64,000 nucleotides of DNA from Microvirga splendida (GTDB lineage Bacteria > Pseudomonadota > Alphaproteobacteria > Rhizobiales > Beijerinckiaceae): NCBI RefSeq assembly GCF_016427565.1, contig NZ_JAELXT010000019.1:27057-91056 (forward strand), read 5' to 3'. A model generated the notes under the pieces. That model was not told the DNA's origin. It saw only the letters and a list, made by a program, of their open reading frames with translations, and made no database searches. Positions 8,633 to 17,537 of this stretch are shown here, one piece after another (the stretch's first letter is position 1; every line of letters begins with the position of its first letter). The translations under genes were made by a program, and so were the position numbers.

Positions 8633-10078
8633 ATGACCGAGGCGGCCTCTGCGGCTGTCGTCCAGTCGTTCCTGACGGTTCAGGTCGGCGATGAGCGCTT
8701 CGCCCTGCCGGCATCCGACGTGGCCGAGGTGATCCGTCCCCAGGCCGTGACGCGCGTTCCCCTCGGGCCTTCAAGCCTGCTCGGGGTGACCAACCTGCGA
8801 GGCGCGGTGATGCCCGTGGTGTCGCTGCATCGGCTTCTCGGGAGTGAGGGGAGCCCTTCGTCGAATGCGCGCGTGGTGGTGATCGACCGCGGCACCCCGG
8901 TCGGTCTCATGATCGACAGGGTGACCTCGCTCGGGGAGACGGGCGCCGATACCGGCGCGGGCACGCCTGCGCGGATGATCGATCTAGACGCGCTGCTGGC
9001 CAAGGACTTCGGGCGCTTCACCCGTCGGGCACAGCACCGGCAGGTCCAGACTGTCGCCGGCGGACAGGATCGAACCGCCGCGGAGCAGAACCAGGTTGCG
9101 CTCGTGTGCTTTGCCCTGGCCGGGCAGGACTTCGCCCTGCCCCTCGCATCCGTTCGCGAGGTGGTGGCCCTGCCGGAAGGTGTCGCCGTCGTCCCGCAGA
9201 CAGATTCCGTCATGCTGGGCGTGACGTCCCTGCGCGGCCACCTGCTGCCGCTGGTCTCCCTGCGCGCGCTCCTCGGGCTCCGGGCCGGCGGGCAGGACGG
9301 TGACCGGTCCCGCGTGGTGGTGGCGCGGATCGGCCATGCACTTGTGGGTCTTGCCGTCGACGCCATGAAGGAAATCCTTCGTCTTCCCGACAGCGCCATC
9401 GATCCCGTGCCGGCGATCCTGACACGAGGCAGTGCGGAGGCCCAGATCCAGGGCATCTGCCGTCTCGAAGGCGGACGGCGCCTGGTTTCGGTGTTGTCGA
9501 CGGACCACCTTTTCAGGGATCAGGCGCTGATCGAGCAGATCACGTCGCAAACGGAGATGAGCCGCGACATGGACACATCGGATGACCCTTCAGCGGGCGA
9601 CGAGCAGTTCATCGTGTTCCAACTGGGCGGCGAGGAATACGGGCTGCCCATCGGGGCCGTCGATGAAGTGGTGCGCGTGCCTGACACCCTGACGCGGCTC
9701 CCCAAGGCGCCCGCCTTCATCGAGGGCGTCATGAACCTGCGGGGCCGCGTCGTTCCCGTGATCGACCAGCGGCGCCGCTTCAAGTTCGAAGGGCGGGGAG
9801 AACGGCGGCGGGAGCGCGTCGTCGTCGTCAGGATCGACCAAATGCAGGCCGGCTTCGTCGTCGACACCGTGTCGGAGGTTCTCAGCATCCCCCAAAGCCA
9901 GCTTCGCCCGACGCCCGATCTGGCCGCGGACGGGAACCAAGTCATCGACCGCATCGCGAATATCGAGGTCGAGGGGCGCATGATCCTCCTGCTCGATCCA
10001 CGCGAGCTGCTGGACAGGGCGGAGAAGGACCTGCTCGCAGCCATGGGCGAGGGTCATCCGGAGCGGTCGTCTTCGTGA
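8633..10078 (+). CDS. cheW: Chemotaxis scaffold protein with three tandem CheW domains
   Basis: CheW couples receptors to the kinase CheA. This 481-residue protein has three complete CheW folds in a row, at about residues 8-130, 155-295 and 322-470. Each starts with a VGDERFALP/LAGQDFALP/LGGEEYGLP-type strand and contains the conserved GVTNLRG, GVTSLRG or GVMNLRG core. Most CheW proteins have one domain of about 160 residues. It follows the receptor gene by 4 bases and its stop overlaps the GTG of cheB (GTGA), so translation is probably coupled. Three copies could bridge several receptors or both halves of the duplicated receptor upstream; that is inference. Confidence 0.92.
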   Translation: MTEAASAAVVQSFLTVQVGDERFALPASDVAEVIRPQAVTRVPLGPSSLLGVTNLRGAVMPVVSLHRLLGSEGSPSSNARVVVIDRGTPVGLMIDRVTSLGETGADTGAGTPARMIDLDALLAKDFGRFTRRAQHRQVQTVAGGQDRTAAEQNQVALVCFALAGQDFALPLASVREVVALPEGVAVVPQTDSVMLGVTSLRGHLLPLVSLRALLGLRAGGQDGDRSRVVVARIGHALVGLAVDAMKEILRLPDSAIDPVPAILTRGSAEAQIQGICRLEGGRRLVSVLSTDHLFRDQALIEQITSQTEMSRDMDTSDDPSAGDEQFIVFQLGGEEYGLPIGAVDEVVRVPDTLTRLPKAPAFIEGVMNLRGRVVPVIDQRRRFKFEGRGERRRERVVVVRIDQMQAGFVVDTVSEVLSIPQSQLRPTPDLAADGNQVIDRIANIEVEGRMILLLDPRELLDRAEKDLLAAMGEGHPERSSS

Positions 10079-11172
10079 TCCGGCTGCTCATCGTCGACGA
10101 TTCTCCCCTGATGCGCCGCCTTCTCGGCGGCGTCTTCACGGCCGAGGGAGATTTCGAGATCGCCTTTGCCCGCAACGGCACCGAGGCACTGGAGCAGCTG
10201 CAGGCCTTCAAGCCGCATGTGATCACGCTCGATGTGAACATGCCCGAGATGGATGGCCTCGCCTGCCTCGACCGCATCATGCTGGAGCGCCCGTGCCCTG
10301 TGGTGATGGTTTCCTCTCTCACGGAGGCGGGCGCGAGCGTGACCCTCGAGGCGTTCGAGCTCGGAGCCGTCGATTTCATCACGAAGCCCGACCGGGCCAT
10401 TTCGCTGGAAATGGAGACGCTTGCCCCCAGGCTCGTCGAGACGGTTCGCGCCGCATCGCAGGCCCGTCTGCCCAGCAGCCTGAGGCTGGCCGAACGGGTT
10501 CGGTTGCGCAGCGGCCTGGCGCAGCCGTCATCTGCCGTGGCGCCGCGACGGCGTGCGCCCGCCCCGCCGAGACGGCGGATCAAGGCTGCGCCGGCCCATG
10601 GTATCGTGCTGATTGGCGTCTCCACCGGAGGTCCTCCGGCGCTGGACACGGTGCTGTCACGACTGCCGGCCGACTTTCCGTGGCCGATCGTCGTGGCGCA
10701 GCACATGCCGGGCTCCTTCACCGGTCCCTTGGCCCGCAGGCTCGACAAGCTGTGCGCTCTCACCGTGGTGGAAGCCGCGCTGCCGATGCCGCTGGCCTCC
10801 GGCCATGTCTACATCGGCAAGGGCGATGCCGACGTCATCGTCAGCCAGCGGCCGGATGGACCTGTCGTCATGGCCGCGCCCTCGCTGCCGGAGCACCGCT
10901 GGCACCCGAGCGTCGACCGGCTGGTGGACAGCGCCATGCAGCACTTCGCGCCCGAACGCCTGGTCGGGGTCATGATGACCGGGATGGGCAGCGACGGAGC
11001 CGAGGCCATGACACGGCTGAAGCAGCAGGGTGGCCGCACCATTGCCGAAGCCGAGGAGAGCGCCGTCGTGTGGGGCATGCCCGGCGAACTGGTTCGACGC
11101 GGCGGCGCACAGGTCGTCGCGCCCCTGGAACAGATTGCCGACCGGATCATGGACATGGTGGAGCGCGCATGA
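10075..11172 (+). CDS. cheB: Protein-glutamate methylesterase/deamidase CheB
   Basis: Removes methyl groups from receptor glutamates during adaptation. Of 365 residues, 1-125 form a receiver domain (LIVDDS start, phosphoacceptor Asp in LDVNMPEMDG, Lys in TKPD). A linker rich in Arg/Pro/Ala precedes the esterase domain at about 175-360. The catalytic triad is visible as Ser about 183 (STGG), His about 210 (QHMPGSF) and Asp about 307 (GMGSDG). GTG is chosen as start because it overlaps the cheW stop as GTGA and gives the usual N-terminus. Phosphorylation by the CheA encoded two genes downstream is expected. Confidence 0.96.
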   Translation: MIRLLIVDDSPLMRRLLGGVFTAEGDFEIAFARNGTEALEQLQAFKPHVITLDVNMPEMDGLACLDRIMLERPCPVVMVSSLTEAGASVTLEAFELGAVDFITKPDRAISLEMETLAPRLVETVRAASQARLPSSLRLAERVRLRSGLAQPSSAVAPRRRAPAPPRRRIKAAPAHGIVLIGVSTGGPPALDTVLSRLPADFPWPIVVAQHMPGSFTGPLARRLDKLCALTVVEAALPMPLASGHVYIGKGDADVIVSQRPDGPVVMAAPSLPEHRWHPSVDRLVDSAMQHFAPERLVGVMMTGMGSDGAEAMTRLKQQGGRTIAEAEESAVVWGMPGELVRRGGAQVVAPLEQIADRIMDMVERA

Positions 11173-12026
11173 GCAAGACGCGCAAGGCCCAGGCGATGTC
11201 CGCCGATGACATTCGGCGCCTCGGCGCGTTCCTCCACCGTCGCACCGGCATGATCTTCGGTGAAGCCAAACGCTACTACATCGAAAGGCGCATCGCGGAC
11301 CGCATGGCTGCGACGGGAATGCGCACCTTCAATGCCTACTTCGCGCATATCGAGGCCGATGGTGTCGAAGTCGAGCAGCTGATCAATCTCTTCACGGTGA
11401 ATGAAACCTATTTCTACCGTGAGGAGCACCAGCTGAGTTGCCTGAGCCGCTCGCTGCTGCCGGAGATCGTGCAGGGCAGAAAGCCGGGCGATCTCGTGCG
11501 GATCTGGTCAGTCCCGTGCTCGACGGGCGAGGAGCCCTATTCCATCGCGATCTGGCTGCTCGAAAACTGGCCCATGGTCGACGCCTACAACATCGAGATC
11601 GTCGGCTCGGATATCGACACGCAGGTTCTGCTGGACGCTCAGGCAGGAGACTATGGAGAACGTGCTCTTTCGCGCCTGCCATCCGACGCGGTCGAGCGCT
11701 ACTTCGAACCGGTTCATGAAGGTCATCGCAGGCTGATCCAGGATCTGAGGGAATCGGTGAAGTTCACGTCGGCCAATCTCGTCGACTCCGCCTCCGTTGC
11801 CGCGCAGGGCCGTTTCGATGTCATCTTCTGCCGCAACGTTCTCATCTATTTCGACGACTCCTCCCGACTCCTTGCCGTCGACAATCTTTACGATTCCCTT
11901 CACCCGGGAGGCTATATCTGTCTCGGCCATACCGAGTCGATGACCCGGATCTCGAAGCGCTTCGACCTGCGCCGTTTCGAGGACGCGATTGTCTATCAAC
12001 GGCCCGGGAGAGACCGCGATGGATGA
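11169..12026 (+). CDS. cheR: Chemoreceptor glutamate methyltransferase CheR
   Basis: SAM-dependent methyltransferase that methylates receptor glutamates, opposing CheB. It has 285 residues, normal for the family. An N-terminal helical domain (about 10-80, with NLFTVNETYFYRE) is followed by the SAM-binding domain with WSVPCSTGEEPYS near residue 115, IVGSDID near 145, and FCRNVLIYFD near 220. The ATG overlaps the cheB stop as ATGA, and the 3' end overlaps the cheA start by 8 bases. No C-terminal pentapeptide-binding partner or TPR extension is present. Confidence 0.96.
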   Translation: MSKTRKAQAMSADDIRRLGAFLHRRTGMIFGEAKRYYIERRIADRMAATGMRTFNAYFAHIEADGVEVEQLINLFTVNETYFYREEHQLSCLSRSLLPEIVQGRKPGDLVRIWSVPCSTGEEPYSIAIWLLENWPMVDAYNIEIVGSDIDTQVLLDAQAGDYGERALSRLPSDAVERYFEPVHEGHRRLIQDLRESVKFTSANLVDSASVAAQGRFDVIFCRNVLIYFDDSSRLLAVDNLYDSLHPGGYICLGHTESMTRISKRFDLRRFEDAIVYQRPGRDRDG

Positions 12027-14013
12027 TCTTCTCCAGCATTTCATCGTCGAGGCCCATGAGCTGATCCAGCAGGCGACGGACGACCTCCTGGCCTTGGAGC
12101 GCGATCCTAAAGCCGCCGCGCCCATGGACAGCGCCTTCCGGGCCGTTCACACCCTCAAAGGGTCCGTCGGACTGTTCGACTTCGCCCCCATGGGGATCGC
12201 ACTCCACGCTGCCGAGGACCTGCTGGGGGCCCTCAAGGAGAAGCGAGCCAGCATCGACGCCCATGTGATCGACAGCCTGCTCGCCTGCATCGATCAGACG
12301 GAGCGGTGGGTTGCCGCGATCGAACAGACAGGACAGCTGCCGCCGGATTCCGCGGAGGAAGGTTACCGCCTGGCGCGGAGTCTGCGCTCCCAGCTGGACG
12401 AGGATCCCGCACAAGCGGCGGATGCGGTCCCTCAGGCCGATCTCGACTGGGTCGAGCCGCTGCTGGCCCAGAACCGCAATGCTTCAAATCTGAAGGCGCG
12501 GAACGCCCCGTTGGTGGCGATCAGGTACACGCCGCGCGCCGATTGCTTTTTTACCGGCGACGACCCGATTGCGCTCCTGCGCTCGGTTCCCGACCTCGTG
12601 GCCATCCAGCTGTCGAACCGGGACCCTTGGCCGCCTGCGGCGGAGATCGACCCGTTCTCCTGCAATATGAGGATCGAGGCGCTCTCCGGTGCCGAACTCG
12701 ACAGGGTCAAAGCCGTCTTCCGGTTTGTCCCGGACCAGGTAACCCTTCACGCAATCGCCCACACGGCCGAGGGGCAGGCGCCAGGCGCGGTACTCGGCGG
12801 TGGGGGCGCCGGCATCGCGGTGGGAGCCACCGGAGGAGCGGGCGCACGGACGCTTCGCGTCGATGCCGCGCGGATAGACCGGCTGGCGGATCTCATCGGT
12901 GAAATGGTCATCGCCAAGAACGCGCTGGCGCATCTGGCGGAGCAGTTCGACGAGGGGCTGGACCGGAAGCACGTTGCGCAGGGCCTGGTGTCGAGCCAGG
13001 CGGCCATCGAGCGCCTCGTGGCAGAGCTGCACGGCGCCGTGATGGATGTTCGCATGATGCCGATGCGAGACATCTTCCGACGCTTTCCGCGTGCCGTACG
13101 TGAGGCCGCAGGCCAGCTGAGTAAGGCGATCGATTTCTCCGTCGAAGGCGAGGAGGTCGAGGCCGACAAGGCCGTCGTGGAAGGCCTCTTCGAGCCTCTG
13201 CTCCACCTCCTGCGCAATGCCGTCGGCCATGGCGCCGAACCTGAGCATCTGCGTCTCGAGGCGGGAAAGCCTGCGAAAACCAGGATCGTGCTCAGGGCCC
13301 GGCGCGACGGCGACCGGGTCACGGTCGAGGTCGAGGACGACGGACGCGGCATCGATCCGGCAACGATCCGGAGGGTGGCCCGCGAACGCGGGGTGGCTTC
13401 AGCCGAAGCGCTGGATCGCATGAGCGATGCCGAGGCGATCGACCTGATCTTCGCTCCGGGCTTCTCGACCGCCTCGGAGGTGACCGGCCTGTCGGGTCGG
13501 GGGGTCGGCATGGATGCCGTACGCTCCGCGGTGGAGCGCCTGGGCGGCCACGCCAGCGTTCGGAGCCTCCAGGGCCGTGGCACGGCGATCCGCCTGTCCC
13601 TCCCGCTGACGGTTGTCATGACGAAGGTCATGGCCGTCCGACTGGGCCGTGAGCTCTACGGCATCCCCCTCGACGGCGTTCTCGAGACCGCCCTCGTGCC
13701 GGCCCACCGGGTCCTTCCGGTCCGGGATGCCGAAGCCTTCGTTCTGCGCGACAGGACGCTTCCTCTGGTGCGGCTTGCCGATCTCCTGGAGATGCCGCGC
13801 CCGCCCGAGCCCCCTCAGAGCCTGAAGGTCGTGGTGATGGCGGTCGGCGACGAGCTGGTCGGGATCGCGGTGGATGGATTTGCCGAGCGAATGGACGTTC
13901 TGATGCGGCCCATGGGCGGCATTCTCGCCGGCATGCCCGGCATCATGGGAACGACCCTGCTCGGGGACGGCAGCGTCCTCATGATCCTGGATATCCCGGA
14001 GCTGATCGGATGA
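12019..14013 (+). CDS. cheA: Chemotaxis histidine kinase CheA
   Basis: Central kinase of the chemosensory system, 664 residues. The phosphotransfer domain has His about 44 in AVHTLKGS. Residues about 140-270 form a spacer that may act as the response-regulator docking domain but is not clearly a standard P2. The dimerisation segment (RIDRLADLIGEMVIAKN) is near 290. The ATPase domain has the N-box LLRNAVGHG near 395, DDGRGID near 440, and a G2-type SGRGVGMDAV near 493. A CheW-like domain ends the protein (about 530-660). ATG 12019 is chosen because GGGAG precedes it and it overlaps the cheR stop; an in-frame ATG at 11989 would overlap more. The last bases overlap the next gene as ATGA. Confidence 0.95.
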   Translation: MDDLLQHFIVEAHELIQQATDDLLALERDPKAAAPMDSAFRAVHTLKGSVGLFDFAPMGIALHAAEDLLGALKEKRASIDAHVIDSLLACIDQTERWVAAIEQTGQLPPDSAEEGYRLARSLRSQLDEDPAQAADAVPQADLDWVEPLLAQNRNASNLKARNAPLVAIRYTPRADCFFTGDDPIALLRSVPDLVAIQLSNRDPWPPAAEIDPFSCNMRIEALSGAELDRVKAVFRFVPDQVTLHAIAHTAEGQAPGAVLGGGGAGIAVGATGGAGARTLRVDAARIDRLADLIGEMVIAKNALAHLAEQFDEGLDRKHVAQGLVSSQAAIERLVAELHGAVMDVRMMPMRDIFRRFPRAVREAAGQLSKAIDFSVEGEEVEADKAVVEGLFEPLLHLLRNAVGHGAEPEHLRLEAGKPAKTRIVLRARRDGDRVTVEVEDDGRGIDPATIRRVARERGVASAEALDRMSDAEAIDLIFAPGFSTASEVTGLSGRGVGMDAVRSAVERLGGHASVRSLQGRGTAIRLSLPLTVVMTKVMAVRLGRELYGIPLDGVLETALVPAHRVLPVRDAEAFVLRDRTLPLVRLADLLEMPRPPEPPQSLKVVVMAVGDELVGIAVDGFAERMDVLMRPMGGILAGMPGIMGTTLLGDGSVLMILDIPELIG

Positions 14014-14279
14014 GCGTGCGTTTGGAGGGGGATATTGTTCTTCTGGAAGGGCCATGCCGCGTCGAGGACGCGGAGCCGCTGCTCAGGTTGCTCCAGGCCG
14101 ACAGGGGGCGGACAGTCGATCTGACCGGCGCCGAGCATCTCCACGCTGCCGTTGTTCAGGTCCTGATGGCCCTGCGCCCGGCCATCCGGGGAACGGCCGG
14201 GGATGCCTTCCTCCGAGACTGGATCGCCCCGGCATTGGCGGGAGAAAACCCTTCGGAATCAGGGCTGCAGGATGCCTGA
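14010..14279 (+). CDS. Small STAS-like protein in the che operon
   Basis: An 89-residue protein that overlaps the cheA stop as ATGA, so it is almost certainly translated. The pattern resembles a STAS domain: an opening strand pair (VRLEGDIVLLEGPCRVEDAEPLL), a central strand VDLTGAEHLHAAVVQVLMAL where STAS proteins have the D-x-S/T-G-x-x-x-x-D-S phosphorylation loop, and a terminal helix. The usual phosphorylatable Ser is not obvious (TGAEHLHAAV), so it may bind partners without being a phosphoswitch. Similar small STAS proteins occur next to cheA in other alternative chemosensory operons. Its precise role is unknown. Confidence 0.72.
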   Translation: MSVRLEGDIVLLEGPCRVEDAEPLLRLLQADRGRTVDLTGAEHLHAAVVQVLMALRPAIRGTAGDAFLRDWIAPALAGENPSESGLQDA

Positions 14280-14382
14280 GGAGTTGTCATTCCGCCCGCA
14301 TACTCTAAAAGACACCTATAACCTTTTTCTCCGAGTCGGATCCGGTCATCCCGGCAGTCTGTCCCCCCAGCGGAGTACCTGA

Positions 14383-14766
14383 GTGGCCACAACGGTTCTG
14401 ATCGTCGACGACAGCAAGCTTGCCCGCATCGTCGCAGCCAAGGCTTTGGCCGCGCTCCAGCCCGAATGGGACAGGATCGAGGCCGGTAATGCCCAGGAAG
14501 CCCTCACAGTCCTGAGCGAGCGGAAGATCGATGTGGCCATGATCGACTTCAACATGCCGGAGAAGGACGGGCTCGAACTGGCCGGAGAGATCCGCGCCAG
14601 CCACCCGACGATGCCGATTGCGGTCATCACGGCCAATATCCAGGACGAGGTGATCGCTCGGGCGCGCCAGGTGAACGCCACCTTCGTCAGCAAGCCCCTG
14701 ACCGAGGAGGGGCTGAGAGGATTCATTTCCGGGGCGGCCCTGCGTCTGCGATCGAGCGCGGCGTAA
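14383..14766 (+). CDS. CheY-like single-domain response regulator
   Basis: A 127-residue receiver domain with no output domain. Key residues are present: the acidic pair in LIVDDSK near residues 6-12, phosphoacceptor Asp about 55 in IDFNMPEKDG, Thr in VITAN, and Lys in VSKPLT. A GTG start gives the proper N-terminus. It lies about 100 bases after the STAS-like gene and is followed by the CheC-type phosphatase gene, whose natural substrate would be phosphorylated CheY. It may bind a flagellar motor or another effector; no motor genes are visible. Confidence 0.9.
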   Translation: MATTVLIVDDSKLARIVAAKALAALQPEWDRIEAGNAQEALTVLSERKIDVAMIDFNMPEKDGLELAGEIRASHPTMPIAVITANIQDEVIARARQVNATFVSKPLTEEGLRGFISGAALRLRSSAA

Positions 14767-14816
14767 CGGACAGTGACTTGCAGGCACCGAGCGACACGTC
14801 GCGGCCGAGGTGGAAG

Positions 14817-15464
14817 ATGATGGCGTCAACGATCTCGGAAGTGCTCAACGAGCTGGAGCTCGATGCTCTGACGGAACTCGTGAACATCGGCGTCAGCCGC
14901 GCCGCCTTCAGCCTTCGCGAGATGGTCGGCGAGCAGGTTCACCTGTCCGTGCCGGCGGTCGATCTCGTGCATCGCACGCGGGCCATCGAGATCCTCGAGG
15001 GGCGCGAGTCCGGCCCGCTCGTGGCCGTTCATCAGGTCTTCGAGGGCGACATCATGGGCCGCGCCCTGCTGATCTTCCCCGAGACCAAGAGCCTCGAACT
15101 CGTCAGGGCCGTGACAGGCGGAGAACTCTCCCTCGAAGATATCATCGAGCTTGAGCAGGAGGCCTTGGCCGAGACCGGCAACATTCTGCTGAACGGCTGC
15201 CTCGGCACGATCGCCAACATGCTCCACCGCAGCCTGAGGATGTCCCTGCCGGAGATCATCAGGGGAAAGGGACCCGAGCTCTTCAATCTTGCGCCTCCCC
15301 CCGAGGCTGCCGACGTGGTCATGTTCCTCTATATCAACTTCACGGTCCGGCAACGGGACATCAGCGGCTACATCGTCATGCTGATGGACATCCCTTCCCT
15401 GGCCGTGCTCAAGAGCCTGCTCGGCGAATTCATCGAGCGGGCAACCGACGGCATGGCATCCTGA
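14817..15464 (+). CDS. cheC: CheC-family CheY-P phosphatase with two active-site motifs
   Basis: Chemotaxis phosphatase of the CheC/CheX/FliY family, 215 residues. The family motif E-x2-N-x22-P occurs twice and is exact both times: ELVN ... Pro near residues 19-45 and ETGN ... Pro about 100 residues later. In Bacillus CheC both sites can act on CheY-P. Start choice: two consecutive ATG codons at 14817 and 14820 follow a GAGG; I take the first. It lies directly downstream of the CheY-like gene, its likely substrate, and 4 bases before the hybrid kinase gene. No cheD, the usual CheC partner, is in the window. Confidence 0.88.
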   Translation: MMASTISEVLNELELDALTELVNIGVSRAAFSLREMVGEQVHLSVPAVDLVHRTRAIEILEGRESGPLVAVHQVFEGDIMGRALLIFPETKSLELVRAVTGGELSLEDIIELEQEALAETGNILLNGCLGTIANMLHRSLRMSLPEIIRGKGPELFNLAPPPEAADVVMFLYINFTVRQRDISGYIVMLMDIPSLAVLKSLLGEFIERATDGMAS

Positions 15465-15468
15465 TCAT

Positions 15469-17463
15469 ATGCATCAGCTTGAAGATGAACTTCTATCGTC
15501 GGTCTTCGACGCCGTAGATACGGGCCTCATCGTTCTTGATGGCAGCATGCGGGTGGTCGCCTGGAACGCGTGGTTCGTCTCGGCCAGCGGGATCGCCTCC
15601 CAGGATGCTGTCGGAAGACAGCTGGACGAGCTGTTTCCCGGGGCGGTGTCGCCGGGGCTCAGATCTGCCATCACGGACACTTTGGAAGCGGGCTCCTCAA
15701 GGCTTCTGACCCATTCCCTGCACCCGTTCGTCCTGCCGCTGCAGACCCGCTCCGGCCGCCAGCTCATCCACAATGTCTCCGTGCGCCCGCTCGGTACGCG
15801 CCCCGATCTGCGGTGCCTCGTGCAGATCGTCGACGTCACGGTGGCCGTTCAGCGCGAACAGGTTCTGCGCGAGCGGCAGAACGCACGCTACGACGCCGTC
15901 GTGAACAGCGCTCCGGATGCCATCCTCACCCTCGACTCGCAGGGCGTGATTCAGCTTGCCAACCCCGCAGCCGCAAGCGAGTTCGGCTATGCGCTCAGGG
16001 AGCTTGTCGGCATGCAGATGGCCGCTCTCCTGAACGTGCCGGAGACCTGGAACGAGCTTTGGACAAGCCTCCTCGAAGGCACCGTCATGCACCGCTCCGT
16101 GGAGGTCACGGCCAGGCGCAAGGACGGCTCCGTCAGTTTCCTGGAGGTTTCCGCCGCACGGTGGCAGAGCGACATGCGCGTCTTCGTGACGTTCATTCTG
16201 CGCAATGTGAATGAGCGCCGGGCGGCCGAGGAAGCGCTGCGGGACCTGAACCAGACCCTGGAGGAGCGTGTCGACGAGCGGACGCAGGAGCTGCTGAGAG
16301 CCGAAGAGCAGCTTCGTCAGGCTCAGAAGATGGAGGCGGTCGGTCAGCTGACAGGCGGCATCGCCCATGACTTCAACAATCTCCTTGCGGGCATCGTCGG
16401 CTCCCTCGACTTGATGCAGACCCGCATCGCGCAGGGGCGCACCGAGCATGTCGAGCGCTATGCCAAGGCCGCGATGAGCTCGGCCCAGCGTGCGGCCGCG
16501 CTCACCCACCGCCTGCTCGCCTTTGCACGCCGGCAGCCGCTCGATCCGAAGCCGGTTAATGCCAACCAGCTCATCGCCTCCATGGAGGACCTGCTCCGCC
16601 GCACCATCGGACCGATGCATGCCCTGGAGATCGTCACGGCGGGCGGCCTGTGGACGACCCTGTGCGATCCCAACCAGCTCGAGAGCGCCATCCTGAACCT
16701 TGCCATCAATGCGCGCGATGCCATGCCGGAGGGCGGCAAGCTCACCATCGAGACGGCCAACGCCCATCTCGACGACGCCTATGGGGCGGCCCACATCGAC
16801 GTCACGCCGGGGCAGTACGTGTCGATCTGCATCACGGATACCGGAGCGGGCATGACGCCCGACGTGGTCGAGCGCGTTTTCGAGCCCTTCTTCACCACCA
16901 AGCCCATTGGCCAGGGGACGGGGCTGGGTCTCTCGATGGTCTACGGTTTCGCCAAGCAATCCGAGGGACATGTCAAAATCTACTCGGAGGTGGGCCAGGG
17001 CACGACGATCAGGATCTACCTGCCGCGCCACCGCGGCGTCGCCCAGGAGGAGCCTTCCACGATCTCCCCTGCCGAGATGTCGCGCGCCGAGGCAGGCGAG
17101 ACGGTTCTGGTGGTGGAAGACGAGCCGGTCATTCGCAACCTGATCGTCGAGGTGCTCCAGGAACTGGGCTACCGCGCTCTGGAAGCGTCGGACGGGCCTG
17201 CCGGTCTCAAGGTCCTGCAGTCGGGACAGCGAATCGACCTGCTCGTCACCGATGTCGGCTTGCCTGGCATCAACGGGCGACAGATCGCGGATGCGGCACG
17301 AGAAACCCGCCCCGGCCTGAAGGTGCTCTTCATCACCGGCTATGCGGAGAACGCGACGCTGGCGAACGGCTTCCTCGACCCGGGGATGGAGATGATCACC
17401 AAGCCCTTCGCCGTCGAGGCGCTGGCAACTCGGATCACAAGGATGATTCAGGGCGCTCGGTAA
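15469..17463 (+). CDS. PAS-PAS hybrid sensor histidine kinase with receiver domain
   Basis: Soluble hybrid kinase of 664 residues and last gene of the chemosensory operon. PAS-like domains span about 10-130 (FDAVDTGLIVLDGSMRVVAWN) and 140-255 (VNSAPDAILTLDSQG). A coiled coil with the sequence RTQELLRAEEQLRQAQK leads into HisKA with His about 300 in GGIAHDFNNLL. The ATPase domain shows NLAINARDAM, DTGAGM and GTGLGLSMV. A C-terminal receiver domain (about 542-660) carries phosphoacceptor Asp about 595 in VTDVGLPG. There is no membrane segment, so it senses cytoplasmic cues. It begins 4 bases after cheC. Whether it feeds the chemosensory CheA or a separate output is not shown. Confidence 0.93.
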   Translation: MHQLEDELLSSVFDAVDTGLIVLDGSMRVVAWNAWFVSASGIASQDAVGRQLDELFPGAVSPGLRSAITDTLEAGSSRLLTHSLHPFVLPLQTRSGRQLIHNVSVRPLGTRPDLRCLVQIVDVTVAVQREQVLRERQNARYDAVVNSAPDAILTLDSQGVIQLANPAAASEFGYALRELVGMQMAALLNVPETWNELWTSLLEGTVMHRSVEVTARRKDGSVSFLEVSAARWQSDMRVFVTFILRNVNERRAAEEALRDLNQTLEERVDERTQELLRAEEQLRQAQKMEAVGQLTGGIAHDFNNLLAGIVGSLDLMQTRIAQGRTEHVERYAKAAMSSAQRAAALTHRLLAFARRQPLDPKPVNANQLIASMEDLLRRTIGPMHALEIVTAGGLWTTLCDPNQLESAILNLAINARDAMPEGGKLTIETANAHLDDAYGAAHIDVTPGQYVSICITDTGAGMTPDVVERVFEPFFTTKPIGQGTGLGLSMVYGFAKQSEGHVKIYSEVGQGTTIRIYLPRHRGVAQEEPSTISPAEMSRAEAGETVLVVEDEPVIRNLIVEVLQELGYRALEASDGPAGLKVLQSGQRIDLLVTDVGLPGINGRQIADAARETRPGLKVLFITGYAENATLANGFLDPGMEMITKPFAVEALATRITRMIQGAR

Positions 17464-17537
17464 GCAAAGCGCGGGACGCTTGCATCTTCGCTCCCCTGTG
17501 GGCCAGCAGCTGCAATTCCGTTATCTGCCGAGAGCGC

